Origin: Ilex aquifolium
Taxonomy: Eukaryota; Streptophyta; Magnoliopsida; Aquifoliales; Aquifoliaceae
Direction: 5' to 3'
Assembly (NCBI GenBank): GCA_951799425.1
Contig: OX637403.1
Span: forward strand, 24,146,811-24,210,810
Length of the DNA stretch: 64,000 bases
The notes beneath the pieces were generated by a model. It had not been told where the DNA came from, did not search any database, and saw only the letters and a list, made by a program, of their open reading frames with translations. Within the stretch, counting starts at the first letter, position 1; every line of letters begins with the position of its first letter. The position numbers and the translations under genes were made by a program. This document shows positions 1 to 11,650 of the stretch, in pieces.

Positions 1-2734
1 TCGTGCGTTGTACTGTTTGTTTTTTCGGAGAAAAAATGTATAGTTCAAACGCAAGCTTTGCTCTAGTTGAACAACAATTCCAGGGTCTATGCCTCTTATC
101 AGATATTGAAGGTGAGTTATGAAGAACATATTATGTGTTATGAGACCACGTATGACCGATTTATAGTAAAAAATGTGCATTTAAACTCCCAATAAAGCAA
201 GTAAATGCTATCACCTTGCTGCAAGACGCATCACATTGGTAAGTACATCAATAATCTTTCGTTATTATATGTACTTGTGTTAAAAAAATATGATATAGAT
301 AAGAAGAGGTAAGTGATAAACAATCTTATTCTCATTTTTGAGAAGTTCGATTCCGTACTGTATACTAGAATATAATCTAGAGATATATCCCGCTCTTGCA
401 TTTTCTCCACTTAGTCATTCGAGTCATTTCAAATTCACGTACAAATCCTTGTGGCAGAAGATCGGGATGTACACTTTGCACTTGTAACCATTAATTTTAA
501 TTACGGGGACAAAACGTTTGAAAAGCAGAACTAATCAAATGTCTTGTCTGCTTTAATAGGTTGCGTCTAATCTGATTTAACAAGAACTATATACACATAA
601 CAATGTTACTTTTGCCTATAGCAAGTGCACCGGATGATTTTTGGCTACTAAATAGATATCAACACCTGGAAGATCTTTACCATGGTTCCTAGAACATCAA
701 GGAGAGTTAGGAAGGGGCTCAAAGCATCCACTTATGCTTAAGTTAGTCGGTGTGAGAGAGAGGATATGAGAGTTACTATGTAGTGTTCAATTTTTTATGC
801 GTACTTTGGACTCAAATCCTGAGTTATTTATATCTCGAGGTTGTTGATGTGGATAAGCAATAATAATGCCCCGGCCAACAAACTTGACAACTTTTTTGAA
901 ATGAAATCCTCTTGTTAGCTCACATGTACGACGGGATAGTTATGTGAGTATACTATCGTATGATGACTTTACACCGCACATTTATTAGATCTAATAATTA
1001 CTTGTGACTAATCGAAGTCAAATGTCGAATGATGACTTTGCTTGGGGTTAATCATCCAATGATGATATCGCTCGAGGTATTGCATGATTGGTCCACTTGT
1101 AACACTAGTCGATTTGGCTGATGTCGGTAAGCCTCAGTAATGATATAGGTGATGTAATCGGGCAAGAGAGTTCATCCTCCCCCGGGCGTCTGCAAGCCTT
1201 GGAGTAGCAAGTTCTTCTCTCGGGCTCTATCTACTCGATAAATGACGTGCAAAGGGTGGGTCTCCTCTTAGTTCAGATGTCAGATTGATTGAAGGAAATA
1301 AGTGAGAAACAATCTTACTCTCATTTTGGAGAGATTGATTACATAATTGAATCTGCGGGGTATCATCTGAACAAATTAACACTTGTTTTCGTCACAATTC
1401 CGGCCTCAAAATCTGTGAAATATTTTTGTTTGTATGATTTCATAGAGGTTCTAATTTCATTCCATCTTTTAATTGTCTGTATGATTAAAACATATAGAAC
1501 TTTAAATTTTCTCTAATGGGCCAATGACAAATCTGCAAAATGGGCCATGTCTCTTTGAATCTGGGTTTAGATTGTGGAAAATATTAAAACTCGTCCAGGA
1601 AACCGGCTCAATCCTAGCCCAGCCCACTCAACAAGCAGGCAGCAGGGTGGTGATAAAATTACTAGGGACAAGACTTGCAATAAAGAATTGTATTCGGTTC
1701 ATTTTGTCAAATATTTAGTCTAATTGAGAAGTAATACTAAAGTTTAATCCCCGAGCAACGTTACTTAGATCTAATTTGCTAATACAATGAATTATTATCA
1801 CTCTATTAATAGTAGGCCCTAATATTTATTAAAACCCGTTATCAATTTAATAATTATGATGCATTAAATCATCGGATAAGATATTGAACAAATGTTTGAC
1901 ATAAAACCTATGCTGTGAACAAGTCATTAGTACACAAACCTGAGCAAGCAACGTAACAAAAAAGTGAACAAGTTCTATATATTTATTTATTTTTGTGATT
2001 GAGAACTCTTCCGTCCAACTTTTTTTATTTTTAAACTTGTGACTACAACGTAAATTTATATTATGTGGAATCAAATACCAAGCAGTTAAATCCACGAAGC
2101 GGGAAAGAGCGAACACAAGGCACATATTTTATTTTATTTCTGCGAGTTAATACATATCAACATACAGGTGTGTCCAACTACATCTGCTGTTTGTGTTCAA
2201 AAAATAAAAAAACTACATCTGCTGACCATTCCAAACAACCACCCAAAAAAAAAAAAAAAGGAAAAAAGAACATACTCAGTGGCTAGGGAGTAAAAGAGAA
2301 CCATGTGGTAGATGCAATTTAGAACACCAAAAGTAGATTGTATTAATTAACTGAGACAAGTTTGAGTTTTAGAAGTTTTTCTGAGGGAGAATGATGCTAG
2401 ATTTGGCACAACTTTGTAGCAAGGGACGGATCCACAAATTAAGTTTAGCTAGGCACATGATATGGATAAGTTTTAAGGGAGGGAGAGAGAGAGAGAGAGA
2501 GAGAGAGCAGTTGTGGCCTCTTGACCAACTTATCACAACACTACACTGCCTAGACAACATTGTAATGGTTGCACAGCCAATTGGTTGATGAAAGAAGATT
2601 ATTTAGGAATATAGGCACTATATAGAGAGGAGAGAAAACCTACATAGGTATGGTGAAGAACATATTCTTAAAACCACCAAGTCCCACTGAGAGTGCCTTT
2701 ACCTTCTTTAGCACCTCAATTGACCATCTTTTGG
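1..2734. other. Intergenic, no gene recognised
   Basis: AT-rich DNA with only short unrelated reading frames (75 codons or fewer on the plus strand and 92 on the minus). I see no conserved domain, splice pattern or terminal repeat. It holds a (GA)n tract at 2483-2507 and an A-run near 2245. The stretch 2290-2734 lies just beyond the 3' end of the DUF1677 gene and may include its 3' UTR. Confidence 0.6.
2483..2507. repeat. (GA)n microsatellite
   Basis: About 12 GA dinucleotides without interruption, in the region downstream of the minus-strand DUF1677 gene. Confidence 0.9.
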
Positions 2735-3283
2735 TCACTGATCTATCTCCCTAGTAATAGCAGGTATACAACTCGAACTCCTAGCAATACCACCCTTCCT
2801 TTGACCACCGTTATCTTTAGGGCTCAAAGACTTAGCCCTACCCCCTTCCAACCTTGATCTTTTCCTCAAAATCTCTCTCATGGCTTCAGCTTGGTACAAC
2901 ACTGGATGTGTCCTACCAAACCTGTTAAAACTAGAACATGCACTCATGTGCTCACTCAATGCCTCTTCTCTCTTTCCTCCATTTTTCTCCATCTCTTCCT
3001 TCACTGCCTCGGAACACAGGCCACATATCAGCTTCCCTGAAAACTTTCCTCGAACACGGGTTACGTACTCCGGTGTGCACTCTTCTGACAGGCCACAGCA
3101 CTCACACTTGGCATCCTCGACCTCGGATATGGGAGGGAGCTTTATGTCTGAAGCTTCTTTGCTGAGTTCTAATGTGATGTCTGATATAGTTCTTTGGAGG
3201 CTTTCCATGGAGAGTCTAGGAGGCTTCGGGGCCAGATTGGTTCTAGGGTAAGAGGCAAGAAGTGTTTCTCTGTGTGGTGCCAT
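2735..3283 (-). CDS. DUF1677 family protein
   Basis: Single-exon 182-residue protein of the plant-specific DUF1677 family. The function of this family is not established. The diagnostic cysteine-rich core is at residues 60-100: C60, C62-C63-G-L, E-E-C69-T, a Y-x-T-x-V-R stretch, then C87-G-L-C90-S-E-A-V-K-E-E. The paired cysteines look like a small metal-binding fold, which is inference. The N-terminal 55 residues are Ser/Pro-rich and the C-terminal 60 are basic and Ser-rich, both probably disordered. Length is typical of the family. The ATG at 3283 is the first in frame before the conserved region and is preceded by a (GT)n/(GA)n tract 165-210 bases upstream. No signal peptide or membrane segment is visible. 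It is an ordinary host gene at the edge of a transposon-rich region. Confidence 0.88.
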   Translation of the reverse strand: MAPHRETLLASYPRTNLAPKPPRLSMESLQRTISDITLELSKEASDIKLPPISEVEDAKCECCGLSEECTPEYVTRVRGKFSGKLICGLCSEAVKEEMEKNGGKREEALSEHMSACSSFNRFGRTHPVLYQAEAMREILRKRSRLEGGRAKSLSPKDNGGQRKGGIARSSSCIPAITREIDQ

Positions 3284-3446
3284 TGGAGTGATTGAAAATG
3301 GTGCAAGAATTTAGCTAGAGAGGAAATAGAAGATGATGTATCATGCATGTAGAGGTTGTGCCTCAGACTTCTAATATATATTGTGCTTCTATGATAATGA
3401 TATCTACAAACCTGAGAGCAAATGTATGTGGACTATAGGATATGTC

Positions 3447-3493
<47 letters not shown>
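3447..3493. repeat. Compound (GT)n(GA)n microsatellite
   Basis: Eleven or so GT units run directly into about 12 GA units. Read on the minus strand it is a CT/CA tract in the likely promoter or 5' UTR of the DUF1677 gene. CT-rich tracts are common in such positions in plants. Confidence 0.9.
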
Positions 3494-4140
3494 GTTCTGA
3501 ATAACCTAGATTTTTCATGAAGACATATATGGGATATAAAGAAAGGGACATCTTGTCTTTCAGATAATTATTTTTGAGTTCTGTTTCTTTTGTTATTGTA
3601 AACTAATACTGTGGCACATGAAGTTTTGAGATAAGAAGTATTTAAACTGCCTTCTCTTTAAGGCTTTTTTAATTGTATGATTTCCTTTCCATGCATATAG
3701 ATTATAGCATATAGCCTGAGTGTTGGCTATATGTATTTGATTCTTGATCGTATCTATCGTCTACTAATTATTTACTTCATCCCGTTATAATAAACGAGAA
3801 ACTTATGATCTAGGTATTAATCAAGATAACATTATGAAAAACATCATATACCAAACTATAGGACGCAACCTTAACCCCATCAAAATAACATAAGATTTTA
3901 CTTTTAGAGAATTGATTCCCCTCAACAGGGGTTTTTTCTGGTCACAGTGAAGTAGTATTCACGAGAGGGTCCACTACAACCATACATGTCCAGCACATAG
4001 TTAGGGTTTTCTCTTTTTGATAGAAGAACATGATATCATGATAGCAAATGAGTGTTACGTACAGATAAGTTTGGCTGTAAACAATTGGATCATCAAAAGA
4101 CAACTAAATCACGAGAAACCAAACCAAAACCAGCCACAAC

Positions 4141-4183
<43 letters not shown>

Positions 4184-4783
4184 AAAGAAGGACCTTTTGA
4201 GTTTAAGTTCACAGGTATCTCGGATGATGGAAGCAAAAAGGGTTTTGTTTAATGGTGAAAAAGTTCCGCCACCTTGAAAACCGAGATATTTAGAATTTTT
4301 TCAAAAATAAAATGAAAACGAATAAAAAATTTAATAATTTATTTTAAAAAAAGTTCAATTATTACTTGAAATATACTGTAATATATTAAAACACCTTGAA
4401 ATAGACGAAAATATTAGTGGGAACATACTAAAATATTTCAAAAAATCTTGAAACATTATAATTTCAATTAAATCACTAATTTATTTTAATCTCCTTCAAG
4501 ATGAAAATATTTAGACCGTTTCGACTATTTTAAAGCCATATTTTCATCCTTGTAAAAAAGAGATCACTTTTAACTTTTTTTTAGGACTCTAAAAATTCAG
4601 GTTCAAGTAAAAAGAGCATGATCTGTTGGCCTTTTTAAGAGGTTGATTTGTTTAGTTCAATGTATAGAATCTCACCAAATTTTAGTTTCACTGTAGAGAA
4701 TCTCAATTTCGTGTTTTGGTCATGCCCTTCAAGTGAGAAAATATTCGGTGCTTGAAAGGTATCACGCGGTGCTGTTTTTTCGT
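3494..4783. other. Intergenic, no gene recognised
   Basis: No coding signal. It contains a long (GA)n microsatellite at 4145-4182 and AT-rich unique-looking sequence up to the left end of the next element. Confidence 0.6.
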
Positions 4784-5439
4784 CAGAGACGGAACTAAGA
4801 TTTTATATTGAAAGGGATCAACAATGAAATAGACAAAAATTTAATTTAATGGGTTATTTAACGGTCATTGTCAATGATAAATTTTTATTTATAAAGAACC
4901 TATTAAATTTAATTTTTATGCAATAGCATCGAAACAAATTTATTTTTTAGCACAAAACTTAAAATTGGTTCATGCCATCATAAAAATTCGTTTGTGATAA
5001 TCTTTTTTTTTTTTCTTGTTTATAATGTAACCTCATGTCTAGAAATAAATTAAGGTCGCAAATAATAATTTCATATGATACCATAATAAAAATGAATTAT
5101 AAGTCAAGTAATTATTTTTTATATAAACTATATTTGTATCCCTAATTTTTTTTAAAAAAAACGTCACTTGTTTTTTTCTACATCATCAAAATAATCTAGC
5201 TAGTGTCTTTGTCAGTACAAACTACACTCATTAATGTGATTACATCCTAAATGGTTACTAAATATTAAGTTATTGATTTTTTTGAATACACTAAGTAAGG
5301 TACTTACACATTGAGTATTTTAAAAAGTTAGGAGTTAACAATAATTTTTTTTTTTTAAAATATAGGGGGATAATAAAATTTTTTAAAATTTGAGGGGGGG
5401 GGCATGGCCCTCTTAGGCCTCCTTATAGTTCCGTCTCTG
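4784..5439. mobile_element. hAT-like non-autonomous element
   Basis: Inverted ends share CAGAGACGGAACTA: forward at 4784, reverse complement ending at 5439. The right end carries a G-run just inside the TIR, as is common in plant hAT derivatives. The 8-bp flanks TTTTTCGT (4776-4783) and CTTCTCGT (5440-5447) match at 6 of 8 positions, consistent with an aged 8-bp target duplication. It is 656 bp long and has no transposase reading frame. Confidence 0.6.
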
Positions 5440-5441
5440 CT

Positions 5442-5593
5442 TCTCGTGTACATCACACGAGAAAATTTTGTACATTTATATACAAAATGTTGTACATTGT
5501 CAAAAAAATATACACATATTTTCATTTGTGTTTGAGAGTATACAATATTTTGTATGTGAATGTACAACATTTTCTCATATGATGTATACGAGA
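5442..5593. repeat. Fold-back (imperfect palindrome) repeat
   Basis: The left arm 5442-5475 (starting TCTCGTGTACATCACACGAG) and right arm 5560-5593 (ending TGATGTATACGAGA) are inverted copies over about 34 bases with a few mismatches, separated by an AT-rich loop of about 84 bases. The shape is that of a small fold-back MITE. It starts inside the target duplication of the hAT-like element to its left. Confidence 0.5.
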
Positions 5594-5644
5594 ATGCAAC
5601 GCCTCGTGGTATCTTGCAAGCAATGAAAATTTTCTCTGTTCAAG

Positions 5645-6744
5645 TAGGGCTGTCCATGGGCAGGGCTGGGCTTGGTCTGTGAAATTTTTTTGTGGGCCGG
5701 ACTTGGGTAGTGTAGGCCCAAGCCCGTACTCGGGCGAGGGCCGGGCCGGGCCGGCGCGGCTCGGGTAGGTGTAAGCTACCCGCAGCCCAGCCCGTCACCT
5801 ATTGGGCGGGCTTTCTGGGCGGGCCTGACTGGGCAGGCTTTGCGGGCCTGTTTGGGCGGGCTTTTGTTGGGCCTGTTGGGCGGGCTTTGCTGGGCCTTTT
5901 GGAAGCGAACTATTTTAAGTTATGGTGGTCATTTAATTATAAAAATTGGTTGAGCAAATTTAAAAAGTTAAGTTGTAATAAGTAATTTAATGTAATATTG
6001 AACATATTCGTAGCATTGATAATCGATACAAATAAAATGACTTTTAGTATTACCAATAAACATACCTAAAGAGGATTTATTAAAATTAAAACATAAAAGA
6101 AAAGAAAATGAAAAGTAAGGGTTTGATAATATTATCCAAATTATATTGAAATAAATCTTATATTAAATAAGACTCTAGTGCATTTATGCAATTTCATTTG
6201 AAAATTCAGAAACTTGTCATCAATTAATGAAAATAGATAGAAATAAATAATAGTAAATTTAATTATTTTAAGAATTCATTTTTATCTTTTAAAAGAAAGA
6301 ATATGAAAGGCTTGACTATGTGTAATATTAATGAAATTTAATTAATATAAATTTCATATTAATAATGTTAGTATTGTGAGAGTCAAGTTGTCCAATTAAA
6401 AGTTTAACATCAATCTAGTCTTATTAATATGAGTTCTAAGTTAAATAAGACTAGTATTGTCTTTATATATTGTTTTAGAGTTAAAGTAGTCAATCAAAAG
6501 TTTTTCTTAATAGTGTACTTTTATAATTAGTATATATATATATATGGTATGTGGGCTTCGGGTATGTGGGCGGGCTATTGGGTAGGGCTTCGGGCTGGGT
6601 AGTGGGTTTAGGGGTAAACCCAAGCCTTTTCGTAAAAGATATTGGGCTCGGGCGGGCCAATTATCGGACCTATTGGGCTTCGGGCCTATTTTTTTCGGGC
6701 CGAGTAACGGAACCCGTGGGTAACCCGGCCCATGGACACCCCTA
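5645..6744. mobile_element. hAT-like non-autonomous element with GC-rich ends
   Basis: It begins TAGGGCTGTCCATGGGC and ends with the inverse GCCCATGGACACCCCTA. The flanks are TGTTCAAG (5637-5644) and TGTTCAAT (6745-6752), an 8-bp target duplication with one mismatch, diagnostic of hAT transposition. The length is 1100 bp. The first 250 and last 200 bases are rich in GGGC/GGGCC clusters (probable subterminal binding sites). The middle is very AT-rich, with no transposase frame. Confidence 0.78.
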
Positions 6745-7089
6745 TGTTCAATTATGTATATATGTAATCATCATTTTGACGTATGATGCTTACGTAGATA
6801 TTAATTTTGCAGTACTCTCTTTGGGGTTGCCTTTTCACAAGAAATACAGGTGAAGCAAAAAGGATTGTTAGGTAAGGAATTAGTCCTCTACCTTTTGATC
6901 AACTTTTTTAGTGATAGATCACAAATTTATGGCAGAAAATATATCAAAAAAAAAAGAAAAAATATAGTCGAAGAGTTGAAAATTCTTAAGATTCTTTTTT
7001 TGCTGTTAATTGTGTCTAGCATATTAGCAAGAGATTCACTTTTGAGTAGAATAACCAATAGTCTAATTCCAAGATTATTAATTGGTGAA

Positions 7090-7609
7090 TGACGAGCCTA
7101 GATTCAGATCAAGTTTAGACCCAGTTTATTGGTTGAGTCTAAATCATCAAAAGACAGGCCAAGTTTAACTCATAGTCTCAGTCCAATCTAAAGTCCAAGA
7201 GTTCAGGAAGAGTCAACGCACGTGAGAGAGTAATCATCGGAATAACCATTACTCCAAGATAGTGTCAATCCCCAATTGTAACTATCCTCCCCGATAAATT
7301 AGTAGTTTAACCATCACGTCAGCGCCTCAACTAGGGCTCTGTGCCTATAAATTGTAAACCCCCCTCCCTCCCACACATGGGGGCAGAGGACACATACCTC
7401 AAATTGAGCATACTCTTGCTCTCTCTCTCTCCAACTACCTTGTACTATCTTATTAATAGAGTTCTACGGCCACCGTTGCCGCTTTTAGTGGTTAGGTCAC
7501 CCAGACCCAACCACCCAATCTTTATCTCTTATTATTAACTATTTTATTAATTGTTTTATATCACACTCGATTGTTTGATTGTGAAAAAATTCACTTTTGT
7601 GCATCATCA
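7090..7609 (+). mobile_element. Solo LTR, Tat-type Gypsy
   Basis: A 520-bp LTR starting TGACGAGCC and ending GCATCATCA, flanked by a perfect 5-bp duplication GTGAA (7085-7089 and 7610-7614). It resembles the LTRs of the Tat element at 39155-44182: same ends, a CCTATAAATTGTAA promoter box near 7347, a GGCCACCGTTGCCG stretch near 7470, and the GTGCATCATCA terminus. No internal sequence remains, so it arose by LTR-LTR recombination. Confidence 0.85.
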
Positions 7610-7614
7610 GTGAA

Positions 7615-9316
7615 CATGTTAATTTCAAGTTATGTCCTTTTGAGATCAAACATATACAATATGTATCATGTTCGCGTTTGATAGTAAATTATTTAATTTT
7701 GAAAGAGTTCATGTATTTTTGGTTAAGTAAAAACACTTCATGTAGTATTAAATTATAAGGTGAAATTGAGGCAAAAACAAATTCATGCATTTGTTCTCAC
7801 AGTACCTATTAAATAAGTTATTCGAGTTTAATATTAATCGGATCTAACATTATTTACGTTAATTAATCTTGTTATTATTGTACTTGTAACGAGTTCTTCA
7901 CGTTTCCAAACAAACCCTTCCATGAACATGGATTGAATTAAAGAAGTTTGGGCCATTATAACAGGCTCAAATTAAGGTGAAGGCCTACTAAATTTTCAGT
8001 TAAATCGATCCACGAAAGCAGGTAGAAATAAAGGTATATTGACAAAAGGGGGGTAATAAAATTAAATCGTTTATTTACGCACAAATATTAATTTAGATTC
8101 TTACTCTAAGTCTGTCGATTCACAAAGAATATTAGTTCTAAAGGTTTCAATAAATCTATTGATTCTTAAGAATACCAAAATAATTGAAAAAAAAAAAAAG
8201 ATTGTGAAATTATTCAATTACGAAAAATTACTAAAAATGCATTTTTCAAGCCCGAAAAAATTTGTCCGAAAATCCGCCCTGGGTCATAGGGGTGCAATGA
8301 GTTCATTTTAACTTGCCGTTTCTAACTTGATATTGGTGTTTCGAAACCCATGTATGTGGAAGTGACTTCAAAAAAATCAAATTGTTTGATTAGCCCAACC
8401 CGTCTCTTCCCAACAATTCAAATACTGTAATGCGATCCAATCTGCATTAATAAGAATTCCTTCTTGCATGTTCGAGCTTGAGCGTGAAGAAATTGATCTA
8501 CTAGTATATAATTGATTGAATGGATAAGGGAGGCTAATGTAGGCAGTCTAAAAATCAGCGACTTTGACACTAGACGTTCCTAAAATGAGTACTATACGTC
8601 GGGTGAAAAAAATATTAATATTCACTGGTGAGACAACATTGAGATGATTTTTGATTATAAGGTTTTCAGTAAATCTTATAATCAAAAAATTGTTTATAAA
8701 CATCATATATACATCATCATTTTCTTATTGAAAATTGAAATGTCTACATAGAATGAACTCGAAATGTTGTGCTTGAAGCATGTATATAATGTAGGCAAAA
8801 CATCAATGGCTTGTATGTCTCAGATAGACTATGTAAATACATTGCAACAAGCTTTTTTTTTCTCAGGATTAATTAAGAGTTTGATCTTCCCACATTCAGT
8901 TGAAGGATGGGTTTTATCATATATGCCAATAGTTTTTCTTTTTCCCAACGAATAAGTATCCGAAATACACATCTTTTACACATGGCTATCTATACGTACG
9001 TAAACCCTCGATGCATAGGGCGTGGACAAGATTCAAAATTGAGATTTCGAGATTATAACCTTTCTCATTTGAGTTACCGGGGTGAAAAAAAACTTACTCA
9101 TATTTAGACTAGATAATATAAACACGACAAGATTCCAAAAAATCATATGATGACACTAACACCAAACATTGAACATTAACAAGTGGAGGGTATCCACTTA
9201 CTCCCACAAGTCCTAGAACAGTAACAGCAGAAGATTTCTAAAACCATTTCAACTCGAAATACAACACAAATGAACATAGTCCATTAGCAATTGCTATTAA
9301 TGGGTCCATATACGAT
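7615..9316. other. Intergenic, no gene recognised
   Basis: No protein family recognised. From about 9117 the sequence is the 3' flank of the LFS-like gene and is duplicated around 51.4 kb (shared stretch AACACGACA...ATCATATGAT), showing that the tandem duplication unit extends past the coding region. Confidence 0.55.
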
Positions 9317-9814
9317 TCAAGTGGATAGTAATGCTTTCTCCATATTCTCTGCCATGCCTTGAAGGGAAGAATCAAAATAAGTGAACAAACCTTCAAAAGT
9401 CAATCCTTCAACTGGATCAGCGACAAATGACCATTCGATCTCACACCCGTGCTGCTCATCACCATCGGATGGCAATACTTTCATTTTTGATACAGATGAC
9501 TTGAATCCCAAATTATTATCCAACACTTCATAGCTTAGACAACGTTGGATCGGGTCGATTTCGAGTAATTTCTCGTGACACCACTTGATGAACTTCTCAC
9601 TGCCATCCGATGATGACGATATTGTGGCGGCGCAGTACCGAATAAGACCAGGTTGTCCATCGACTCCCTCAACTTGGTAACATGTATCAATGGTGGGAAG
9701 CCATTTGTTAAAGCTGCAAAAATCCTCTAGGAGAGGCCATACTTGTGATGCTGCTAAGCCTTTGAGCTTTGCAGTGGCTTTGCCTTCCCATTTAGGCTTT
9801 GCTTCTTCTGCCAT
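9317..9814 (-). CDS. Lachrymatory-factor-synthase-like protein (SRPBCC fold)
   Basis: Intact single-exon 165-residue protein of the plant LFS-like group in the Bet v 1/START-like (SRPBCC, polyketide cyclase) superfamily. Onion LFS is the namesake; other plant members have no settled substrate, so the reaction here is unknown. The whole domain is present: W-E-G-K near the N-terminus, VWPLLEDFCSFNKWLPTIDT (residues 26-45), PGLIRYCA (55-62), the FIKWCHEKL segment (75-83), the D-P-I-Q-R-C-L-S-Y strand (87-95), GCEIEW (123-128) and a C-terminal amphipathic helix ending in MEKALL. R59 and E81 fall about where onion LFS has its catalytic Arg and Glu; this is inference. No signal peptide, so probably cytosolic. 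It is the only undamaged copy of a four-member array (others near 37.0, 48.2 and 52.0 kb). Confidence 0.88.
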   Translation of the reverse strand: MAEEAKPKWEGKATAKLKGLAASQVWPLLEDFCSFNKWLPTIDTCYQVEGVDGQPGLIRYCAATISSSSDGSEKFIKWCHEKLLEIDPIQRCLSYEVLDNNLGFKSSVSKMKVLPSDGDEQHGCEIEWSFVADPVEGLTFEGLFTYFDSSLQGMAENMEKALLST

Positions 9815-9816
9815 TT

Positions 9817-9835
9817 GAGAGAGAGAGAGAGAGAG
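9817..9835. repeat. CT-rich leader microsatellite
   Basis: A (GA)n tract which, on the coding minus strand, is a (CT)n tract ending two bases before the ATG of the LFS-like gene. It therefore lies in the 5' UTR. Confidence 0.8.
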
Positions 9836-10690
9836 TATACTAAGTTGATCAACTTTTGTGGTGAAAAGGACAACTAATTGGAATCTTTTACTTTGTCAAA
9901 GAGAAATCTAAGACTTTTAATAAAGTTATTCTCGCAACAAAACAAAACTTTGGCTTTTCATTACAACTTAGCTAGTGACGCATGTGGCGATTCTTAAAGA
10001 AAGATAAGGTTGGAATATGCTTTATAGCATTCCTATGCACTACCACTAAATAGTGTTCCTCATCCTATAAGCCTTGGGGCTTGAAGGACAAGAGGGTCGG
10101 GCCCATTGCTATTCGTGTGTGTGACTATGTAATGAGAGTGCTTAATGTTGCTTTTGTCCGTAATTTGTCACAGCTAGCCCAGCATGCTGTCTTCTGGCTG
10201 TGTGAATTAATTTAATCCAATGAAAATGCTTATGAACATGAACAACTAATTAAAACAGACAAAGACATCGATTTTGCCAAAACTTATATCGGAAAATAGC
10301 TAAACACTCGAAGTTCAACATGCTAAATTCTTAAAATAATCCATTGTCTCTTCCCGGTTTTACTGTCAACTCAAGAAGTGTATAATTACTGGTAAACTAT
10401 ATTATCGAGTGAACATCCTTTTAGGAGACTCGAAATTGAGACCCTGAGATAGTAACGAGCTTTATGTGAAATTAATTATATTTATATCCTACCAAAATCT
10501 TAAATTACGTAGCTATAACATTTACGAAAAATTCAGCCAACAATATCGGGTCGGGTTGGCCGATACCACCCAATTTTGGGCCAGGTTCGATACCCCATTG
10601 TTATGAATGTACATGTAACTATGAATATCTCCAAACTACATAAGCTCGCCTTCCCAAAAATTTTCTAATGTTAAGGGAAAATATCGATTT
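9836..10690. other. LFS-like gene upstream region
   Basis: No coding signal. This holds the presumptive promoter of the LFS-like gene and then about 650 bases of unremarkable sequence up to the left LTR of the large Tat element. The last 30 bases contain TAATGTTAAGGGAAAATA, which recurs just outside the opposite LTR at 36006. Confidence 0.55.
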
Positions 10691-11260
10691 TGATGATGCA
10701 CAAATTGACTTTGTACACCACCTGTCAATTAATTAGAAATAAAGGTAGTAATTAAAGTAGAGAGAGACGGGATTTATAGTGGTTCGGTCAATGCGACCTA
10801 CGTCCACTTTGGAATGACAAAGGCTTGTCGGTATTTTATTAATTCCGGTGAGTAGAGGGAACGGAGAGTTACAGGTTGGAGAAAGGAGAAGAGTTTTGTG
10901 CTCTGTGAATGTGATGCCCCCCAAGTGTTGGTGGGACTTACAATTTATAGGCACCCCTTAACAGGTTGGGGCGACTGTACCGCAACTAAACAATTATCTC
11001 GGTGGAGCTCACAACTTCTTCCCCACGTGCAAGGTGGTTGAGATGCTCTCCATGAGACTCGGTCCAAGATGAGATGAGGGTGGACTGTTTCCTCGGTAGT
11101 GCAGGCAAGACTCCCATGCTCTCCTTCTTGATGACGTAGCTAAGCAGAGGGTTTGGATGGACTTGGACCATATTGGGTTTGGTGGGCCTTTATAAGGATG
11201 GGCTCTTCAATTGAGATTGGGCCTTCTTCATAACTTGGGTTATTTGGAATTGACCCATCA
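10691..11260 (-). repeat. 3' LTR of the large Tat element
   Basis: A 570-bp LTR, near-identical to 35431-36000. On the minus strand it carries the promoter-like box GCCTATAAATTGTAA near 10950 and ends GTGCATCATCA. Confidence 0.95.
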
Positions 11261-11276
11261 TTTGCCCCCCAATGCC
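11261..11276 (-). promoter_or_regulatory. Polypurine tract of the Tat element
   Basis: On the minus strand this reads GGCATTGGGGGGCAAA directly before the 3' LTR, the expected position of the plus-strand primer. The second Tat element has the near-identical GGGCATGGGGGGCAAA at 43571-43586. Confidence 0.85.
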
Positions 11277-11463
11277 CCGTGTCCAAGGAAACTTTGGAGA
11301 AGGGTGCATTAATTTACATCTTGAGTTTCAGGTGGTGGAGACTTCCCCTGCTAGATGCATTTTTGCTTTGGTGCATACTTCAAGTTTTTCCCACTTTTGC
11401 TAGGATTTTTAAGAGGACCCATAACCTTCAATTTGGGCTTTTCCCTCTTTGCAAACCCTAGGC

Positions 11464-11472
11464 TATAAATAC
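11464..11472 (+). promoter_or_regulatory. TATA-like box upstream of the antisense gene
   Basis: TATAAATAC on the plus strand, about 200 bases downstream of the LTR edge and 180 bases before the ATG at 11651. It is well placed to drive the antisense gene from inside the retrotransposon. Position and motif only; no transcription evidence. Confidence 0.45.
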
Positions 11473-11650
11473 AACCTTCTTTTATTTTACCCATTTCATT
11501 TTCTTTTGAACACCCATTCTTGAGAACTTGGAGGCCCAAGTTCTACCCATTTCCTAGAAGTGAAGGAGTACTCTTCTTGAATCTTTCTAAGAAGGTATAT
11601 GTATATATATGTGGGTTTTCTTCTTTTTGAGTGGAGTACCCAAGTGAGCA

